A stretch of 47,054 bases of DNA from JBDNJM01 sp041687755. Its GTDB lineage: Bacteria; Planctomycetota; UBA1135; GCA-002686595. The notes below the pieces were generated by a model. The model had not been told where the DNA came from. It saw nothing but the letters and a program-made list of their open reading frames with translations, and made no database searches. The stretch is taken from positions 1 through 47,054 of the forward strand of contig JBDNJM010000167.1 in assembly GCA_041687755.1 (NCBI GenBank), written 5' to 3'. Each line of letters starts with the position of its first letter. Position 1 is the first letter of the stretch. The position numbers and the translations under genes were made by a program. Positions 24,863 through 33,956 of this stretch are shown one piece after another.

Positions 24863-27472
24863 CTACAGCTCGTCGAGCTCACGCGAGACGGCACGCGTCA
24901 ACTGCAGGGGGAAGTCCACGAGCGCCTGCCAGTGCACTTCGAGGCCCGCGAGCTGCGGCAGGTCGGGCACCGGGACGAACACGCCCAGCGGATGACCCGA
25001 TGAAACCGGACCCGAGCCTATGATGTTGAAGGACATTGTCAGGTTCAGTCCGAGCTGGCCCAGCGGCGGCAGCTCGAGCCAGGCCCCGCCGAGCGCGTAA
25101 CCCAGCAAATACACCGCCGGCGGCCCCTGGGTCGTGATTTCGAGGCGCGCCGCGCCGCCCAGCGAACTGAGGCTTGAGACCGACAGACCGCGTCGCTGGC
25201 TGCGCCATAGGCCCCTAGAGTGCACGAGGTCCGCGTCCCCGTCCGCGTCCATGTCCGCGACGGCCAGGTCTCCGGAGGGCAGCACTGCATCGGACGGCAG
25301 CAGCTCCAGCTCCGGCGCGAAGCCCGAGGCGCTGTACAACGCGACGCGCGACGCATCGGGCGCGAGCTCGATCAGATCCAGCTCGCCGTCGAGGTTCACG
25401 TCCGCGAACGCGCCGAAGCCGTCGCCGTAGCTCAGCGCGGGCAGCAGCCCCGATTTGTTCCCGAAGAAGCCGCCGCCGTTGTTCTCCATCAGGACGTCGC
25501 CGTTCGCGACCGGCGCGTCGGGCGTCCCGCCCTCGTCCACGACCGACCACATGTCCACATCGCCATCGACGTCGAAGTCACCGACCTCGACATTGCGCGT
25601 CAGCGTCGGCTGCAGCGGAACGCGAGCCGTCGTCTGGTCGGTGAAGCCCCCGCTGCCGTTGTTGATCAACAGCGTGTCCTGGGAGGTCAGCCAAGGCGCC
25701 ATGGGATCGGGGCGCTGGGCCAGGAACAGGTCGAGGTCCCCGTCCAGGTCCACGTCCAGCGATTCGGCGCCGAGGCTCGAGCCGCTGTAGTTCTGAAGCG
25801 CGAAGGGCGAGAGCTTCAGCCCCGCCCCCTGCTGATTCGCCAGCGCCACGTCAACCGCGCCGGCGTCACTCGTGTTCCGGTTCGACAGGTAGGCGTCGAG
25901 CCATCCGTCGCCGTTCGCGTCCAGCAGGCAGATGCTCTCCACATCATAACCTTGAACGCCCGCGAAGCCGGGCACGTGGGTCGCCCCGCCGTTCCCGTCG
26001 CCGGCCATGAACGCCAGCGGCGCGTGGAAGAAGAATCCGCCGCCGTCCGCGCGCCCCGCGGCCAACAGATCGAGCTTGCCGTCCTGGTCGAGGTCGCCTG
26101 CGCTGTAGGCGTTCAGCTGCTCGAACGGCAGCGCCACGGGCGGAGCGGCCGCCGGCACGAAGCGCCCGAAGCCCTGATCCATCCACGAGGTCACCGCGTT
26201 GGGGTACATCGCCAGCGTCGCCGGACCCAGGGGGCGCACGAGGTCCAAGCGCCCGTCGCCATTGAAGTCGCCGAGTCCGTCGGGATCGTCGAGGGGGTAG
26301 CTGACCGAATCGCGCCGCAGGCGCACCAGCTCGCCCGTCTTGGCTGCGAAGGCCAGCAGGCCCTCCTCCCAGGTCGTCTCCGTGCTCGCCAGCCCGAGGA
26401 GGTCCAGGTCCCCGTCCGCGTCGAGATCGAGCGCGTGAAGCCGAGTCGCCGAGGCCACGCCGCCCGCGACGGGCGCTACGCTGTCCACGGTGAAGCCCAG
26501 CGCGCCGTTGTTGAGCAGGGCGAGCGGAGCGGCGCCGTCGAGTAGCGCCACCAGATCCGCGGTGCCGTCTGCACCGAAGTCGGCCCGCGCGAGATCCAGC
26601 ACTCCCGCGCCCAGCGGAACCGTCGCCTGGGCCACGGGCCCGGACGCTTCGGCGCGGTACGCGAGCAGCTCGCCGCTCGACGGGTGCACGCCCACGAGGT
26701 CGAAGTCGCCGTCACCGTCGAAGTCGGCCTGCACGACAGGCGAGGCAAGCGGGAGGTCCAGCCCAATTCCGTAGCCCCCGGCGCCGTTGGCGATCAGCAG
26801 CTGGGTGCGGCTCTGATCCGACAGCAACACGTCGCGACGCCCGTCGCCCGTCACGTCCTCGACGCCCACGCTCTCAATCAGCCCGACGAGGGTGCTCGGA
26901 AGGTCGAGCGGCGCAGCGCTGAACTGCCCGTTGCCGTCTCCCAAGTGCAGCCGGGCCACGCTGCCGGCGACCTGCAGCAGGTCCAAGTTCCCGTCCAGGT
27001 CGAAGTCCTCGAGACGCAGCGCGATTTCGGGCGCCGCGGACGGCGGTACGATCGCCACGAGGCTCGTCACGCTGCCCGCGACGCTGAACGACAGCGCGTT
27101 GTTCAAGAAGACCTCGTGCACACCCGCGCGCGTCGCGATCAGATCCGGGTCGCCGTCGCCGTCGAGATCGCCGGCCGCAACGGCCCCCATGTCTTCCCCA
27201 AAGTTCGCTGGCAGCTGATCCGAATCGTCGCGCCAGGCGCCGTCGCCGACGCCGATGAGCAGCCGTCCACCCGAGCGCTGCAGCACCAGGTCCAGGAGGC
27301 CGTCTCCGTCAAAGTCGGCCACATCAAGGGCGCGAGCGCGGAGCTCGCCGCCCAATCCGGGACCGAATTCCGCGGCGTAGCGCGGAAGATCTTGGGCTGC
27401 AGGAGTCGCGCTGGCCAACGGGCCAGCCAAGGCCGCGACAGCCAAAACTCCGAGAGATGTCATCGATTTCAT
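24863..27472 (-). CDS. Secreted FG-GAP/VCBS repeat protein with C-terminal extracellular module
   Basis: Extracellular protein of 869 residues from the ATG at 27472; the frame continues upstream but there it runs opposite the DUF455 gene and has no protein character. A signal peptide (MKSMTSLGVLAVAALAGPLA) is followed by at least a dozen calcium-loop motifs of the D-x-D-x-D-G type: DVADFDGDGLLDLVL, DLDGDGDPDLIATR, DFDLDGNLDLLQV, DQDGKLDLLAAG, DANGDGWLDAYLS and DVDLDGDLDLFLAQR. These suit one or two beta-propellers. The last 90 residues change to a hydrophobic strand-rich module ending VPDLPQLAGLEVHWQALVDF, which resembles the C-terminus of the di-haem peroxidase at 31 kb. Function unknown; such proteins are expected on the cell surface or outside. 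Confidence 0.85.
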   Translation of the reverse strand: MKSMTSLGVLAVAALAGPLASATPAAQDLPRYAAEFGPGLGGELRARALDVADFDGDGLLDLVLQRSGGRLLIGVGDGAWRDDSDQLPANFGEDMGAVAAGDLDGDGDPDLIATRAGVHEVFLNNALSFSVAGSVTSLVAIVPPSAAPEIALRLEDFDLDGNLDLLQVAGSVARLHLGDGNGQFSAAPLDLPSTLVGLIESVGVEDVTGDGRRDVLLSDQSRTQLLIANGAGGYGIGLDLPLASPVVQADFDGDGDFDLVGVHPSSGELLAYRAEASGPVAQATVPLGAGVLDLARADFGADGTADLVALLDGAAPLALLNNGALGFTVDSVAPVAGGVASATRLHALDLDADGDLDLLGLASTETTWEEGLLAFAAKTGELVRLRRDSVSYPLDDPDGLGDFNGDGRLDLVRPLGPATLAMYPNAVTSWMDQGFGRFVPAAAPPVALPFEQLNAYSAGDLDQDGKLDLLAAGRADGGGFFFHAPLAFMAGDGNGGATHVPGFAGVQGYDVESICLLDANGDGWLDAYLSNRNTSDAGAVDVALANQQGAGLKLSPFALQNYSGSSLGAESLDVDLDGDLDLFLAQRPDPMAPWLTSQDTLLINNGSGGFTDQTTARVPLQPTLTRNVEVGDFDVDGDVDMWSVVDEGGTPDAPVANGDVLMENNGGGFFGNKSGLLPALSYGDGFGAFADVNLDGELDLIELAPDASRVALYSASGFAPELELLPSDAVLPSGDLAVADMDADGDADLVHSRGLWRSQRRGLSVSSLSSLGGAARLEITTQGPPAVYLLGYALGGAWLELPPLGQLGLNLTMSFNIIGSGPVSSGHPLGVFVPVPDLPQLAGLEVHWQALVDFPLQLTRAVSRELDEL

Positions 27473-27667
27473 GCAGGCGAGAGGAGCGCTGGCGGAGGGG
27501 GCGGCTCCGCCGGAAAAGGGGGCAGGGAGCCGTCGGGGGGCGCAGCTGTAGGCCCTGCCGGGAGGAGGATCCCTCAGAGAATTGAACCCCTGAATCTTCA
27601 TTGGTGGGGTTGATCGCATGGCTTTTGGTGTCCTTGCACGCCCCCTGGTGACAAGGAAACGGCCAGA

Positions 27668-28528
27668 ATGGCGATCGTGAGCCCCGCATCCGCCCCTCCC
27701 CGCACCCGCGAGGCCCGAACCCTCGAGGACTGGGCCCTCCGTTTGATTCTCGCCGACAACCTCGGCGAGAAGCTCCGAGCTCCCGAGGGCCACCTGGAGG
27801 AGTCCGATGCCGGGGTAGACCCCGCGGCTGCACGTCGCCCGGTGCCCGACAGCCCTGGTAGACCGCCCCAGCTGCGCATCACCCCGCGCAGCCCGCGAAC
27901 CCCGAAAGACCTGCACGACTCGAGCTCTCGCGCTCGCCTGCTGCACACGTTCGCCCACCACGAGCTGCAGGCGGCGGAGCTCTTTGCGCGCGCACTGCTC
28001 GCCTTCCCCGAAACCCCGCCCGCCTTCCGCCGCGGCCTCGCGCGATTGGCCGGAGAAGAGCTCCAACACCTGCGGCTGTACCTCAAGCGACTGGCCGAAC
28101 TCGGTGCGGCCTACGGCGACTGGCCCGTGCGCGACTGGTTCTGGGAGCGCGTACCGCTCTGCGCCGACGCCGTCAGCTTCACTGCGTTCATGGGCCTGGG
28201 CCTCGAGGGCGCGAACCTCGAGCACGGACCGCGCTTCGCCCGGCTGCTGCGCGCCGCGGGCGACGAGGTCTCCGCCGCCCTGCTCGAGCGCATCGAGCAG
28301 GACGAAGTCGGGCACGTCGCCTTCGCCCGAACTTGGTTCGAGCAGTTCACCCACACGCCGCTTGACTTCGAGACCTGGGCACGTCACCTGCCCGCACCGC
28401 TAACGCCGGCCGTGCTCCGCAGCCAGCCGCTCAACCGCGAAGCGCGCGAGCGAGCAGGAATGCCGGCCAGCTTCCTCGACGCCCTCGACCAGATCGGCGA
28501 CACGACCCGCCCCAGCGAGCGGCGCTAA
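27668..28528 (+). CDS. DUF455 family ferritin-like di-metal protein
   Basis: Protein of the DUF455 group, which has a ferritin-like helical bundle; its reaction is not established. In 286 residues the metal-ligand pattern is visible: HHE (97-99) with E104, EE-x-x-H (130-134), E180 with a nearby EH pair, and DEVGH (E213-x-x-H216). These four glutamates and two ExxH-type motifs would bind a di-iron or di-manganese centre. The first 85 residues are Pro/Arg-rich with a helical piece at the start. The family has been compared with the tRNA hydroxylase MiaE because of fold, which does not prove function. It is followed 138 bases later by an ATP-grasp-like gene and a permease; the three may form a small pathway. 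Start is the ATG at 27668. Confidence 0.82.
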   Translation: MAIVSPASAPPRTREARTLEDWALRLILADNLGEKLRAPEGHLEESDAGVDPAAARRPVPDSPGRPPQLRITPRSPRTPKDLHDSSSRARLLHTFAHHELQAAELFARALLAFPETPPAFRRGLARLAGEELQHLRLYLKRLAELGAAYGDWPVRDWFWERVPLCADAVSFTAFMGLGLEGANLEHGPRFARLLRAAGDEVSAALLERIEQDEVGHVAFARTWFEQFTHTPLDFETWARHLPAPLTPAVLRSQPLNREARERAGMPASFLDALDQIGDTTRPSERR

Positions 28529-28665
28529 AGCCCCCCTTTCAGAAACGCAGGCGACGCTCGCCTGGTCCGCGCTCGTGGTCCGCGGCGCGGCTCCGGAGAG
28601 ACACTCGGTCCGTGGTAGCCTCTCGGGCCGGGCCGTCGGCCAACGCCATGGCCTCGCCTCCAACG

Positions 28666-29589
28666 ATGAACCCTTCTCCGCGCGCCTGGGTGCTCAACCT
28701 CGAAGCCGAGCACGAGCTGGAGCGCGGCAGTCGTTATGCAGCGACGGACCGCCAGCGCCTGATCGTTCGTCGGCAATGCGCGCGGGTCGCGCCGCACCTG
28801 CTGCGCGCGCACGACGTGTTGGTCACAGACTCCGGGCTCACGGATCGCGTTGGCCAACCGCTCAGCAACAACGCGGCCCAGGGCCTGCTCGGCTGCGCCT
28901 GGTCGCCGACGCCCAGCGCCCTGCGCCGCCTCGCTGCAGCCGGAGCGACGACGCCCGACGCGCCCGCGCTCGCCGTGCTCGCGCTAGCGAACTCCAGGTC
29001 TTTCACCGCGCAGCTCACCGCCGATCTAGACCCCGAGGCGCTGCCGAAGCGCGCGGTGGACGGACTCGAACTAGCGCTTGAACTTCTGGCCCGCCCGAGC
29101 CCGCTCGGCTGGCTCGTCCGCCGTCCCTTTGGCGCGGCCGGTCGCGGCCGCCGACGCCTGTTATCCGGTGCCCCACCGCCCGACGAGCTCGCCTGGCTGA
29201 AGGCCAGCCTCGCCATCGGCACGCTCGTCATCGAGCCCTTCGTCGAGATCACCCGCGAGACGACGCGCTGCGCCTGGCTGCGGCCCGACGGCCGCTTGAA
29301 CATCCACGCCCCCGGCTTTCAGGCCACGACCGCGGAGGGCGCCTGGATCGAGACGCTCCCCGCCGAGCGCAGCGCCCTGGACCCCCGCGACGACGAGCGC
29401 CTGCAGGCCGCCCTCTCAGCGGCCGGCGCCCGGCTCCACGCCGCCGGCTACCACGGCCCCTTTGGCCTCGACGCCTTCTGGTACCGCGACGGCGGCATCG
29501 AGCGCCTTCAGCCCCTGAGCGAGATCAACGCTCGCTTCACGATGGACTGGAGCGTGAGCTTCGCTCCGACCGCCGCCCCCGCACCATGA
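28666..29589 (+). CDS. ATP-grasp-like protein
   Basis: Probable ATP-dependent ligase or kinase of the ATP-grasp fold. The ATG at 28666 gives 307 residues starting MNPSPRAWVLNLEAEHELER; earlier in-frame ATGs give Ser/Ala-rich leaders and are less likely. Grasp features: a Gly/Arg-rich ATP-binding loop VRRPFGAAGRGRRRLL (151-166), VIEPFVEI (188-195) as the adenine/ribose segment, FGLDAFWYRDGG (266-277) and the metal-binding LSEINARFTMDW (284-295), where Glu286 and Asn288 are the expected Mg2+ ligands. The N-terminal 100 residues would be the preATP-grasp and substrate part. The TGA stop overlaps the ATG of the permease gene by 4 bp, so translation is coupled. Substrate unknown; context with an amino acid permease hints at an amino-acid or peptide ligase, which is inference. 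Confidence 0.75.
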   Translation: MNPSPRAWVLNLEAEHELERGSRYAATDRQRLIVRRQCARVAPHLLRAHDVLVTDSGLTDRVGQPLSNNAAQGLLGCAWSPTPSALRRLAAAGATTPDAPALAVLALANSRSFTAQLTADLDPEALPKRAVDGLELALELLARPSPLGWLVRRPFGAAGRGRRRLLSGAPPPDELAWLKASLAIGTLVIEPFVEITRETTRCAWLRPDGRLNIHAPGFQATTAEGAWIETLPAERSALDPRDDERLQAALSAAGARLHAAGYHGPFGLDAFWYRDGGIERLQPLSEINARFTMDWSVSFAPTAAPAP

Positions 29590-30923
29590 CCAACACCCCA
29601 AAGAAGCTCAGCCTGTTCGACGCCACCATGCTCGTGATGGGCGGGATCGTCGGCATCGGCATCTTCTTCAACCCGAGCGGCATCGCGCGCGCCGTGCCCG
29701 AGCCCGGGCCCTACCTGGCGATGTGGTTGATCGGCGCGCTCGCCGCCCTGTGCGGCGCGATGACCTTCGCCGAGCTCTCGGCGGCCTACCCGCGCACCGG
29801 CGGCTGGTACGTGTTCCTGCGCGAGGGCTTCGGCCGCATGACTGCGTTCTTGTTCGCCTGGGTCGTGCTGTTCGTCATTTCGACCGGCGCCTGCGCCCTA
29901 GTCGCCATGTTCTTCGGTCGACAGGTCACGACCCTGTTCGCAATCGAGGCCTCGGCAACGCCCTGGATCGGCTGCGGCGCGGTCGTCAGCATCACGTTGC
30001 TTGCACTCGCGGGACTCAAGAACAGCGCGCGCTTCCAGAACCTGGTGATGCTGCTGAAGCTCGCGGCGATCCTGACTCTCGTCGTCGCCGGCCTCGCGCT
30101 GTACTCCGGACCTCAACTCCTCGCGGAGGTCCAACCGAGCCAGGTCAGCTCTTCCTCGCTGCCCTCCGGCATGCTCACCGCCTCGCTCCAGGTGCTGTTC
30201 GCGTTCGGGGGCTGGCAGCTCCTGTCCTACATCGCGCCGAACGTCGAGAACCCCCAGCGCAACCTCCCGCGCGCCATCCTCTTCGGCGTCGGGGGCGTGA
30301 CCGTGATCTACCTCGTCATCAATGTCGCCTACCTGAAGGTGCTCGGCATCGGCGGCATCGCGAGCGGCGGACCCGGCGCGTTCGCCAACGTGCTCGCCGC
30401 CGTCACGCTCGGAGAGAGCGGTCAGGTGTTCCTCACCGCGGCCATGGCCGTCTCGGCGCTCGGGTTCCTCGTCGCCACGCTGATTACGACGCCCGGCATC
30501 TACGTCGCAATGGCCAGGGAAGGCCTGTTCCCCGAGAGCTTCGCGCGGCGCTCGCCCCGCACCGGCGCGCCGACCCGCGCCCTGCTCCTGCAGGCCACCC
30601 TCGGCATGGCCTACATCGGCTGGGCGTCCTACGACGGCGACCAGGTCGACCGCCTAGTCAGCGCCGTCGTGTTCGCCGAGTGGATCTTCCACGGCCTGTG
30701 CGGCCTGGCCCTGATCCGCCTCGCCAAGCGCCTCGGCCCCGACCGCCCGCTGAAGAGCCCGCTGTTCCCGCTGTTCCCCGCCGCCTACACCCTGATCGCG
30801 GCGGGCGTCGTGATCGGTAACCTGTTCGCCACCGACATCGAGGTCACGGGCATCGGCCTGGCCGTCGTCGCCCTCGGCGCGGTGGTCTACGTGCCCTGGA
30901 GCCGCGCCACCGCTCGAACCTGA
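29586..30923 (+). CDS. APC-family amino acid permease
   Basis: Secondary transporter of the amino acid-polyamine-organocation superfamily, 445 residues, about twelve membrane segments. The first segment has the unwound-helix motif GGIVGIGIFFNPSGIAR that binds the substrate in APC transporters, followed by AALCGAMTFAELSAAYPRTG, the conserved segment 2 motif, and GWYVFLREGFG. Later regions such as FAFGGWQLLSYIAPNVENPQ and ISALGF-like segment 8 also fit. A closer group might be the LAT/AGT-like transporters. The start ATG overlaps the stop of the ATP-grasp gene by 4 bp (ATGA), showing strict coupling, so it probably imports the substrate or exports the product of that pathway. Specificity cannot be read from sequence. 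Confidence 0.9.
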   Translation: MTNTPKKLSLFDATMLVMGGIVGIGIFFNPSGIARAVPEPGPYLAMWLIGALAALCGAMTFAELSAAYPRTGGWYVFLREGFGRMTAFLFAWVVLFVISTGACALVAMFFGRQVTTLFAIEASATPWIGCGAVVSITLLALAGLKNSARFQNLVMLLKLAAILTLVVAGLALYSGPQLLAEVQPSQVSSSSLPSGMLTASLQVLFAFGGWQLLSYIAPNVENPQRNLPRAILFGVGGVTVIYLVINVAYLKVLGIGGIASGGPGAFANVLAAVTLGESGQVFLTAAMAVSALGFLVATLITTPGIYVAMAREGLFPESFARRSPRTGAPTRALLLQATLGMAYIGWASYDGDQVDRLVSAVVFAEWIFHGLCGLALIRLAKRLGPDRPLKSPLFPLFPAAYTLIAAGVVIGNLFATDIEVTGIGLAVVALGAVVYVPWSRATART

Positions 30924-31325
30924 GCCCACCCCCGTCGCCCGACCTGGGTTCGACCCGAGCAAGGACCACGCTGCGGTTTCGGCGCCCGCGATCGGGAGTC
31001 TCGAGGTCGCCGGTCTGCTCCCTGGAGTTGCCCGCCTGGTTCCTGGGCTTGCCCGCGAGTTTTTCTCGCAGCAAGAGCTGAAGCTTGCGGGCACACCCAC
31101 CGTGTCGCTCCGGCCTTCGGTCGAGCTCCCCTAGCGACCGGGAGCAGGCAACACCTTGCGGAGTTCTTGCGCCCCCCTGAATCCCGTCCGAAGCGTCGTT
31201 CGAGACCCGCAACGTTTCGAACCGAGTATCCGCTAACCGCCCAAAATCAGCACGGAACTCCGCGCCCCGCCGCCCGTTCCTGTAGGGACTGCCGACTGAC
31301 CTCAGCCCCTGTACCGGACGACGAC
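30924..31325. other. Intergenic region upstream of the peroxidase gene
   Basis: About 400 bp without a supported gene. It should contain the end of the DUF455/ATP-grasp/permease transcript and the promoter of the peroxidase. No RNA gene or convincing hairpin plus T tract was found. A GGGTTCGACCC palindrome near 30949-30959 resembles a tRNA T-loop but has no tRNA around it. Confidence 0.35.
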
Positions 31326-33014
31326 ATGCCCCACGTTTCGATTCTCAAAGCTCACCTCAGGCCGCGCCTCGGCCTGCTGGCCCTCGCGCTCTGCGCCTCC
31401 CCCGTGCTGGCCCAGGGTGGCCCGCCCGGCGGTGGCCCCGCGATCTTCAACGGACTCCCGCCCGTCCAGGCCCCGTTCGCGAACCCCACCACCCTGGCGA
31501 AGGTCCGCCTCGGCACCGCGATCTTCTGGGACGAGCAGCTCTCGTCCGCCGGCACCGTCGCCTGCGGCACGTGCCACATCCCGTCCGCGGGCGGCGGCGA
31601 CCCGCGCTCGAAGCTCTCCAGCGGATCGCAGCATCCCGGCGCGGACGGCGTCTTCGGAACCCAGGACGACGTTACCGGTTCGCTCGGCGTCCCAAGCCGG
31701 TTCGCGAGCGGTGCCTATGCGGAAGACCCGTCTTTCGGCTTCGGTCCCCAGGTCACCGGCCGCAAGGCGCCGACCATGATCAACGCCGCCTTCTTCGACG
31801 AGCTGTTCTGGGACGGCCGTGCTGACAGCTCGTTCGAAGATCCGCTCACGGGCCAGACGGTCTCGAGCAACCGCTCGGCGCTTGAGAGCCAGGCCGCCGA
31901 TCCGCCGCTCAGCACGGTCGAGATGGGGCACATCGATGCCGACTGGGGCACCCTCGCCGATCGCTTCGCGTCCGCCCGTCCGCTGCGGCTCGCCCAAGGC
32001 CTGCCCGCGGATCTCGGCGCCTGGATCGCCGACCGCTCGTACCCCGAGCTGTTCCAGGAGGCCTTCGGCAGCGCCGACGTCACCCCGACGCGCATGGCCC
32101 AGGCCCTCGCCACCTACCAGCGCAGCCTGATCTCCAACCAGGCGCCCGTCGACGACGGCCCGCAAGCGCTCACCCAACAGCAGAGCCAGGGCCTGCAGGT
32201 CTTCAACGGCCCCGGTCGCTGCGTCATATGCCACACCGGCCCGCGGCTGGCCGATGATCGATTCCACAACACCGGCGTCAGCCCACTCGACGCGGATCTC
32301 GGTCGATTCCTCGTCACGAACGCCCCGCCCGACCGCGGTCGCTTCAAGACGCCCGGCCTCCGCAACATCGGGCTGCGCGGCCCGTTCTTCCACGATGGCT
32401 CCGCTGAAACGCTCGCGGACGTTGTCGACTTCTACGTGCGCGGCGGCGACTTCGGCGTCAACCAGTCGCCCCTGATGCAGCCGCTCAACCTGAACCCGGG
32501 CCAACGCGCCGCTTTGATTGCGTTCCTCGAAGGAGCGCTGCTCGACCCGCGGGTCGCGGCCGAGATCGGCCCGTTCGCCCGCCCGACCCTGTGGAGCGAG
32601 TCGAACCTCGCCCCCCAAAGCATCGGCGCCGGCACGCCCGGCTCGGGCGGCCTCGTCCCGCGCATGGTCGCCCAGGAGCCGGCCTACACAGGCAACCCGG
32701 ACTTCACCCTGCACCTCAGCCGCGCCCTGCCCGGCAGCATCGCCGTGCTCGGCCTCGACAGCCAGGGCATTGAAGCCGGCCTGCCGTTCGGCGGCACGAC
32801 CAGCTATCTGAGCCTCGGGCCCAGCCTGATCCTCGCCGACGTGCTGCCGACCCAGACCAGCCTGGACGGCAGCGGCCACGCGAGCGGCGTGCTCGCCGTG
32901 CCCGAGCTCCCGCAACTCGCGGGCGTCGAGTTCTACGGCCAGTGGTTCGTCATCGACGCAGCCGCAACCGGCGGCCTCTCGGCGTCCGAGGCCACCCGCT
33001 TCACGGTCTTTTAA
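31326..33014 (+). CDS. Di-haem cytochrome c peroxidase (CcpA/MauG family) with C-terminal extracellular module
   Basis: Periplasmic or extracellular di-haem protein. The ATG at 31326 gives 562 residues with a signal peptide ending near ASPVLAQ (residue 30). Haem-binding motifs are CGTCH (Cys80-His84) and CVICH (Cys299-His303). KTPGLRNIGLRGPFFHDG and PTMINAAFFDELFWDGRA are classic for bacterial cytochrome c peroxidase and MauG relatives, with DGRAD just after the first haem domain. Usual members are about 330-450 residues; here roughly the last 120 residues form an extra module ending PELPQLAGVEFYGQWFVID. A similar ending is found in the FG-GAP protein at 24.9 kb and the beta-helix gene at 44 kb. 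Either H2O2 reduction or protein-modifying oxidation is possible. A strong terminator follows 125 bases after the stop. Confidence 0.88.
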   Translation: MPHVSILKAHLRPRLGLLALALCASPVLAQGGPPGGGPAIFNGLPPVQAPFANPTTLAKVRLGTAIFWDEQLSSAGTVACGTCHIPSAGGGDPRSKLSSGSQHPGADGVFGTQDDVTGSLGVPSRFASGAYAEDPSFGFGPQVTGRKAPTMINAAFFDELFWDGRADSSFEDPLTGQTVSSNRSALESQAADPPLSTVEMGHIDADWGTLADRFASARPLRLAQGLPADLGAWIADRSYPELFQEAFGSADVTPTRMAQALATYQRSLISNQAPVDDGPQALTQQQSQGLQVFNGPGRCVICHTGPRLADDRFHNTGVSPLDADLGRFLVTNAPPDRGRFKTPGLRNIGLRGPFFHDGSAETLADVVDFYVRGGDFGVNQSPLMQPLNLNPGQRAALIAFLEGALLDPRVAAEIGPFARPTLWSESNLAPQSIGAGTPGSGGLVPRMVAQEPAYTGNPDFTLHLSRALPGSIAVLGLDSQGIEAGLPFGGTTSYLSLGPSLILADVLPTQTSLDGSGHASGVLAVPELPQLAGVEFYGQWFVIDAAATGGLSASEATRFTVF

Positions 33015-33138
33015 GCGACACCCCCCAGAGCGCTGCGCGCGGCGTGGGGGCAATGCCCCATTCGAGATTCCCCTGGGAACACCGCGCGCGCACCCCGCAT
33101 CCAAAGCGTGCGCACACGCCTGCGCTTTAGAAATTTTT

Positions 33139-33182
33139 GGGGGCTCGTGCGATCGTCCATCGCTCGGGCCCCCTATTTTTTT
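33139..33182 (+). terminator. Intrinsic terminator after the cytochrome c peroxidase gene
   Basis: Hairpin with arms at 33139-33152 (GGGGGCTCGTGCGA) and 33160-33173 (TCGCTCGGGCCCCC), a stem of 14 positions with 12 Watson-Crick pairs, a 7-base loop, and then TA followed by seven Ts (33176-33182). It is the clearest Rho-independent terminator in the window. In the opposite direction the run after the stem is AAAAATTT, which is weaker. It separates the peroxidase from the convergent amidotransferase gene. Confidence 0.88.
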
Positions 33183-33194
33183 GCACCCTGCGCC

Positions 33195-33899
33195 TCAGCC
33201 GACCGCTCCCGTGAGCTCCACGAAGCGCTCGACGATCTGGTCGCCCAAGAGGTCCGTATCGCACCTCGCCGCCGACAGCTCCGCGATGCGCTCCGGTGCG
33301 CCCGCCGCACGCTCCGCGATCAGCTCCGTAGTCTCCTCCAGGCCCATCTCCGGATGGAACTGCACGCCGAACGCGGGTCGCCCGCTCACCTGGAAGCCCT
33401 GCACCGCGCACGCCGCGTTGTGCGCGAACACTTCGAGGCCCGGCAGCCCGGCCCGCACCTCGTCGCGATGGGACTCGAAGGCGGTGAAGCGCTCTGGCTG
33501 GTCGCCGATCAGCGGCGCACCGGCCGCCCGCTCGATCTCAACCCAGCCCAGCTCGGGCCGCTCCGCCAGCACCACCGCGTCCGGCCCCGCCGCCGCGCAG
33601 GCCAGCAGCTGATGCCCGAAGCACAGCCCGAGAAACGGCACTCCGCGTGCGAGAGCGTCGCGCGTCAGCTCAAGCCCCGCCAGCGCCCACTCCGGGGGCT
33701 CGCGCATGCTGGCCGCCGAGCCGGTCACCAGAATTCCGGCCAGGCCCTCGGCAGTGCGCGGCAGCGCCTCCCCCTTCGCCGCCCGCACGACGACCGACTC
33801 CAGGCCCCCGAGCCGCGGCACGAGGTTTTGGGCCCCGCCCAGCTCGTCCAAATAGGCGTCGAGAATCAGGTACGGGCGCTTCCGGGAGTTCGGGGACAT
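33195..33899 (-). CDS. Class I glutamine amidotransferase-like protein (GuaA N-terminal type)
   Basis: Cytosolic Cys-His-Glu triad amidotransferase domain of 234 residues from the ATG at 33899. Catalytic elements are visible: GILVTGSAASMRE as the oxyanion strand region, GLCFGHQLLACAAAG with the nucleophile Cys, FESHRDEVRAG and FGVQFHPEM with the His-x-Glu pair. It resembles stand-alone GMP-synthase-like amidotransferases (YfeJ/Ylt-type, often annotated as gamma-glutamyl hydrolase or GATase1-like). No synthetase domain is attached. The frame is open for another 50 codons upstream, but that part overlaps the divergent glycosyltransferase gene start and is rejected. It runs divergently from that gene with 57 bases between starts, so they share a regulatory region. 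The acceptor substrate is unknown. Confidence 0.85.
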   Translation of the reverse strand: MSPNSRKRPYLILDAYLDELGGAQNLVPRLGGLESVVVRAAKGEALPRTAEGLAGILVTGSAASMREPPEWALAGLELTRDALARGVPFLGLCFGHQLLACAAAGPDAVVLAERPELGWVEIERAAGAPLIGDQPERFTAFESHRDEVRAGLPGLEVFAHNAACAVQGFQVSGRPAFGVQFHPEMGLEETTELIAERAAGAPERIAELSAARCDTDLLGDQIVERFVELTGAVG

Positions 33900-33956
33900 G
33901 GCGCCTAAGCTAACGCTCTTCTGCGTCGATCGACCCCTTACGATGGCGCCCCGATC

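Noticed and set aside
27473..28387. Upstream extension of the 869-residue FG-GAP frame
   Set aside because: It lies antisense to the DUF455 gene, and the signal peptide starts at 27472.
30945..30962. GGGTTCGACCC resembling a tRNA T-loop
   Set aside because: It is only a short palindrome; the surroundings do not form a cloverleaf.
31302..33104. 600-codon minus-strand open frame opposite the peroxidase gene
   Set aside because: It is the antisense shadow of a gene with haem motifs and signal peptide; its Ala/Arg/Gly-rich product has no motif.
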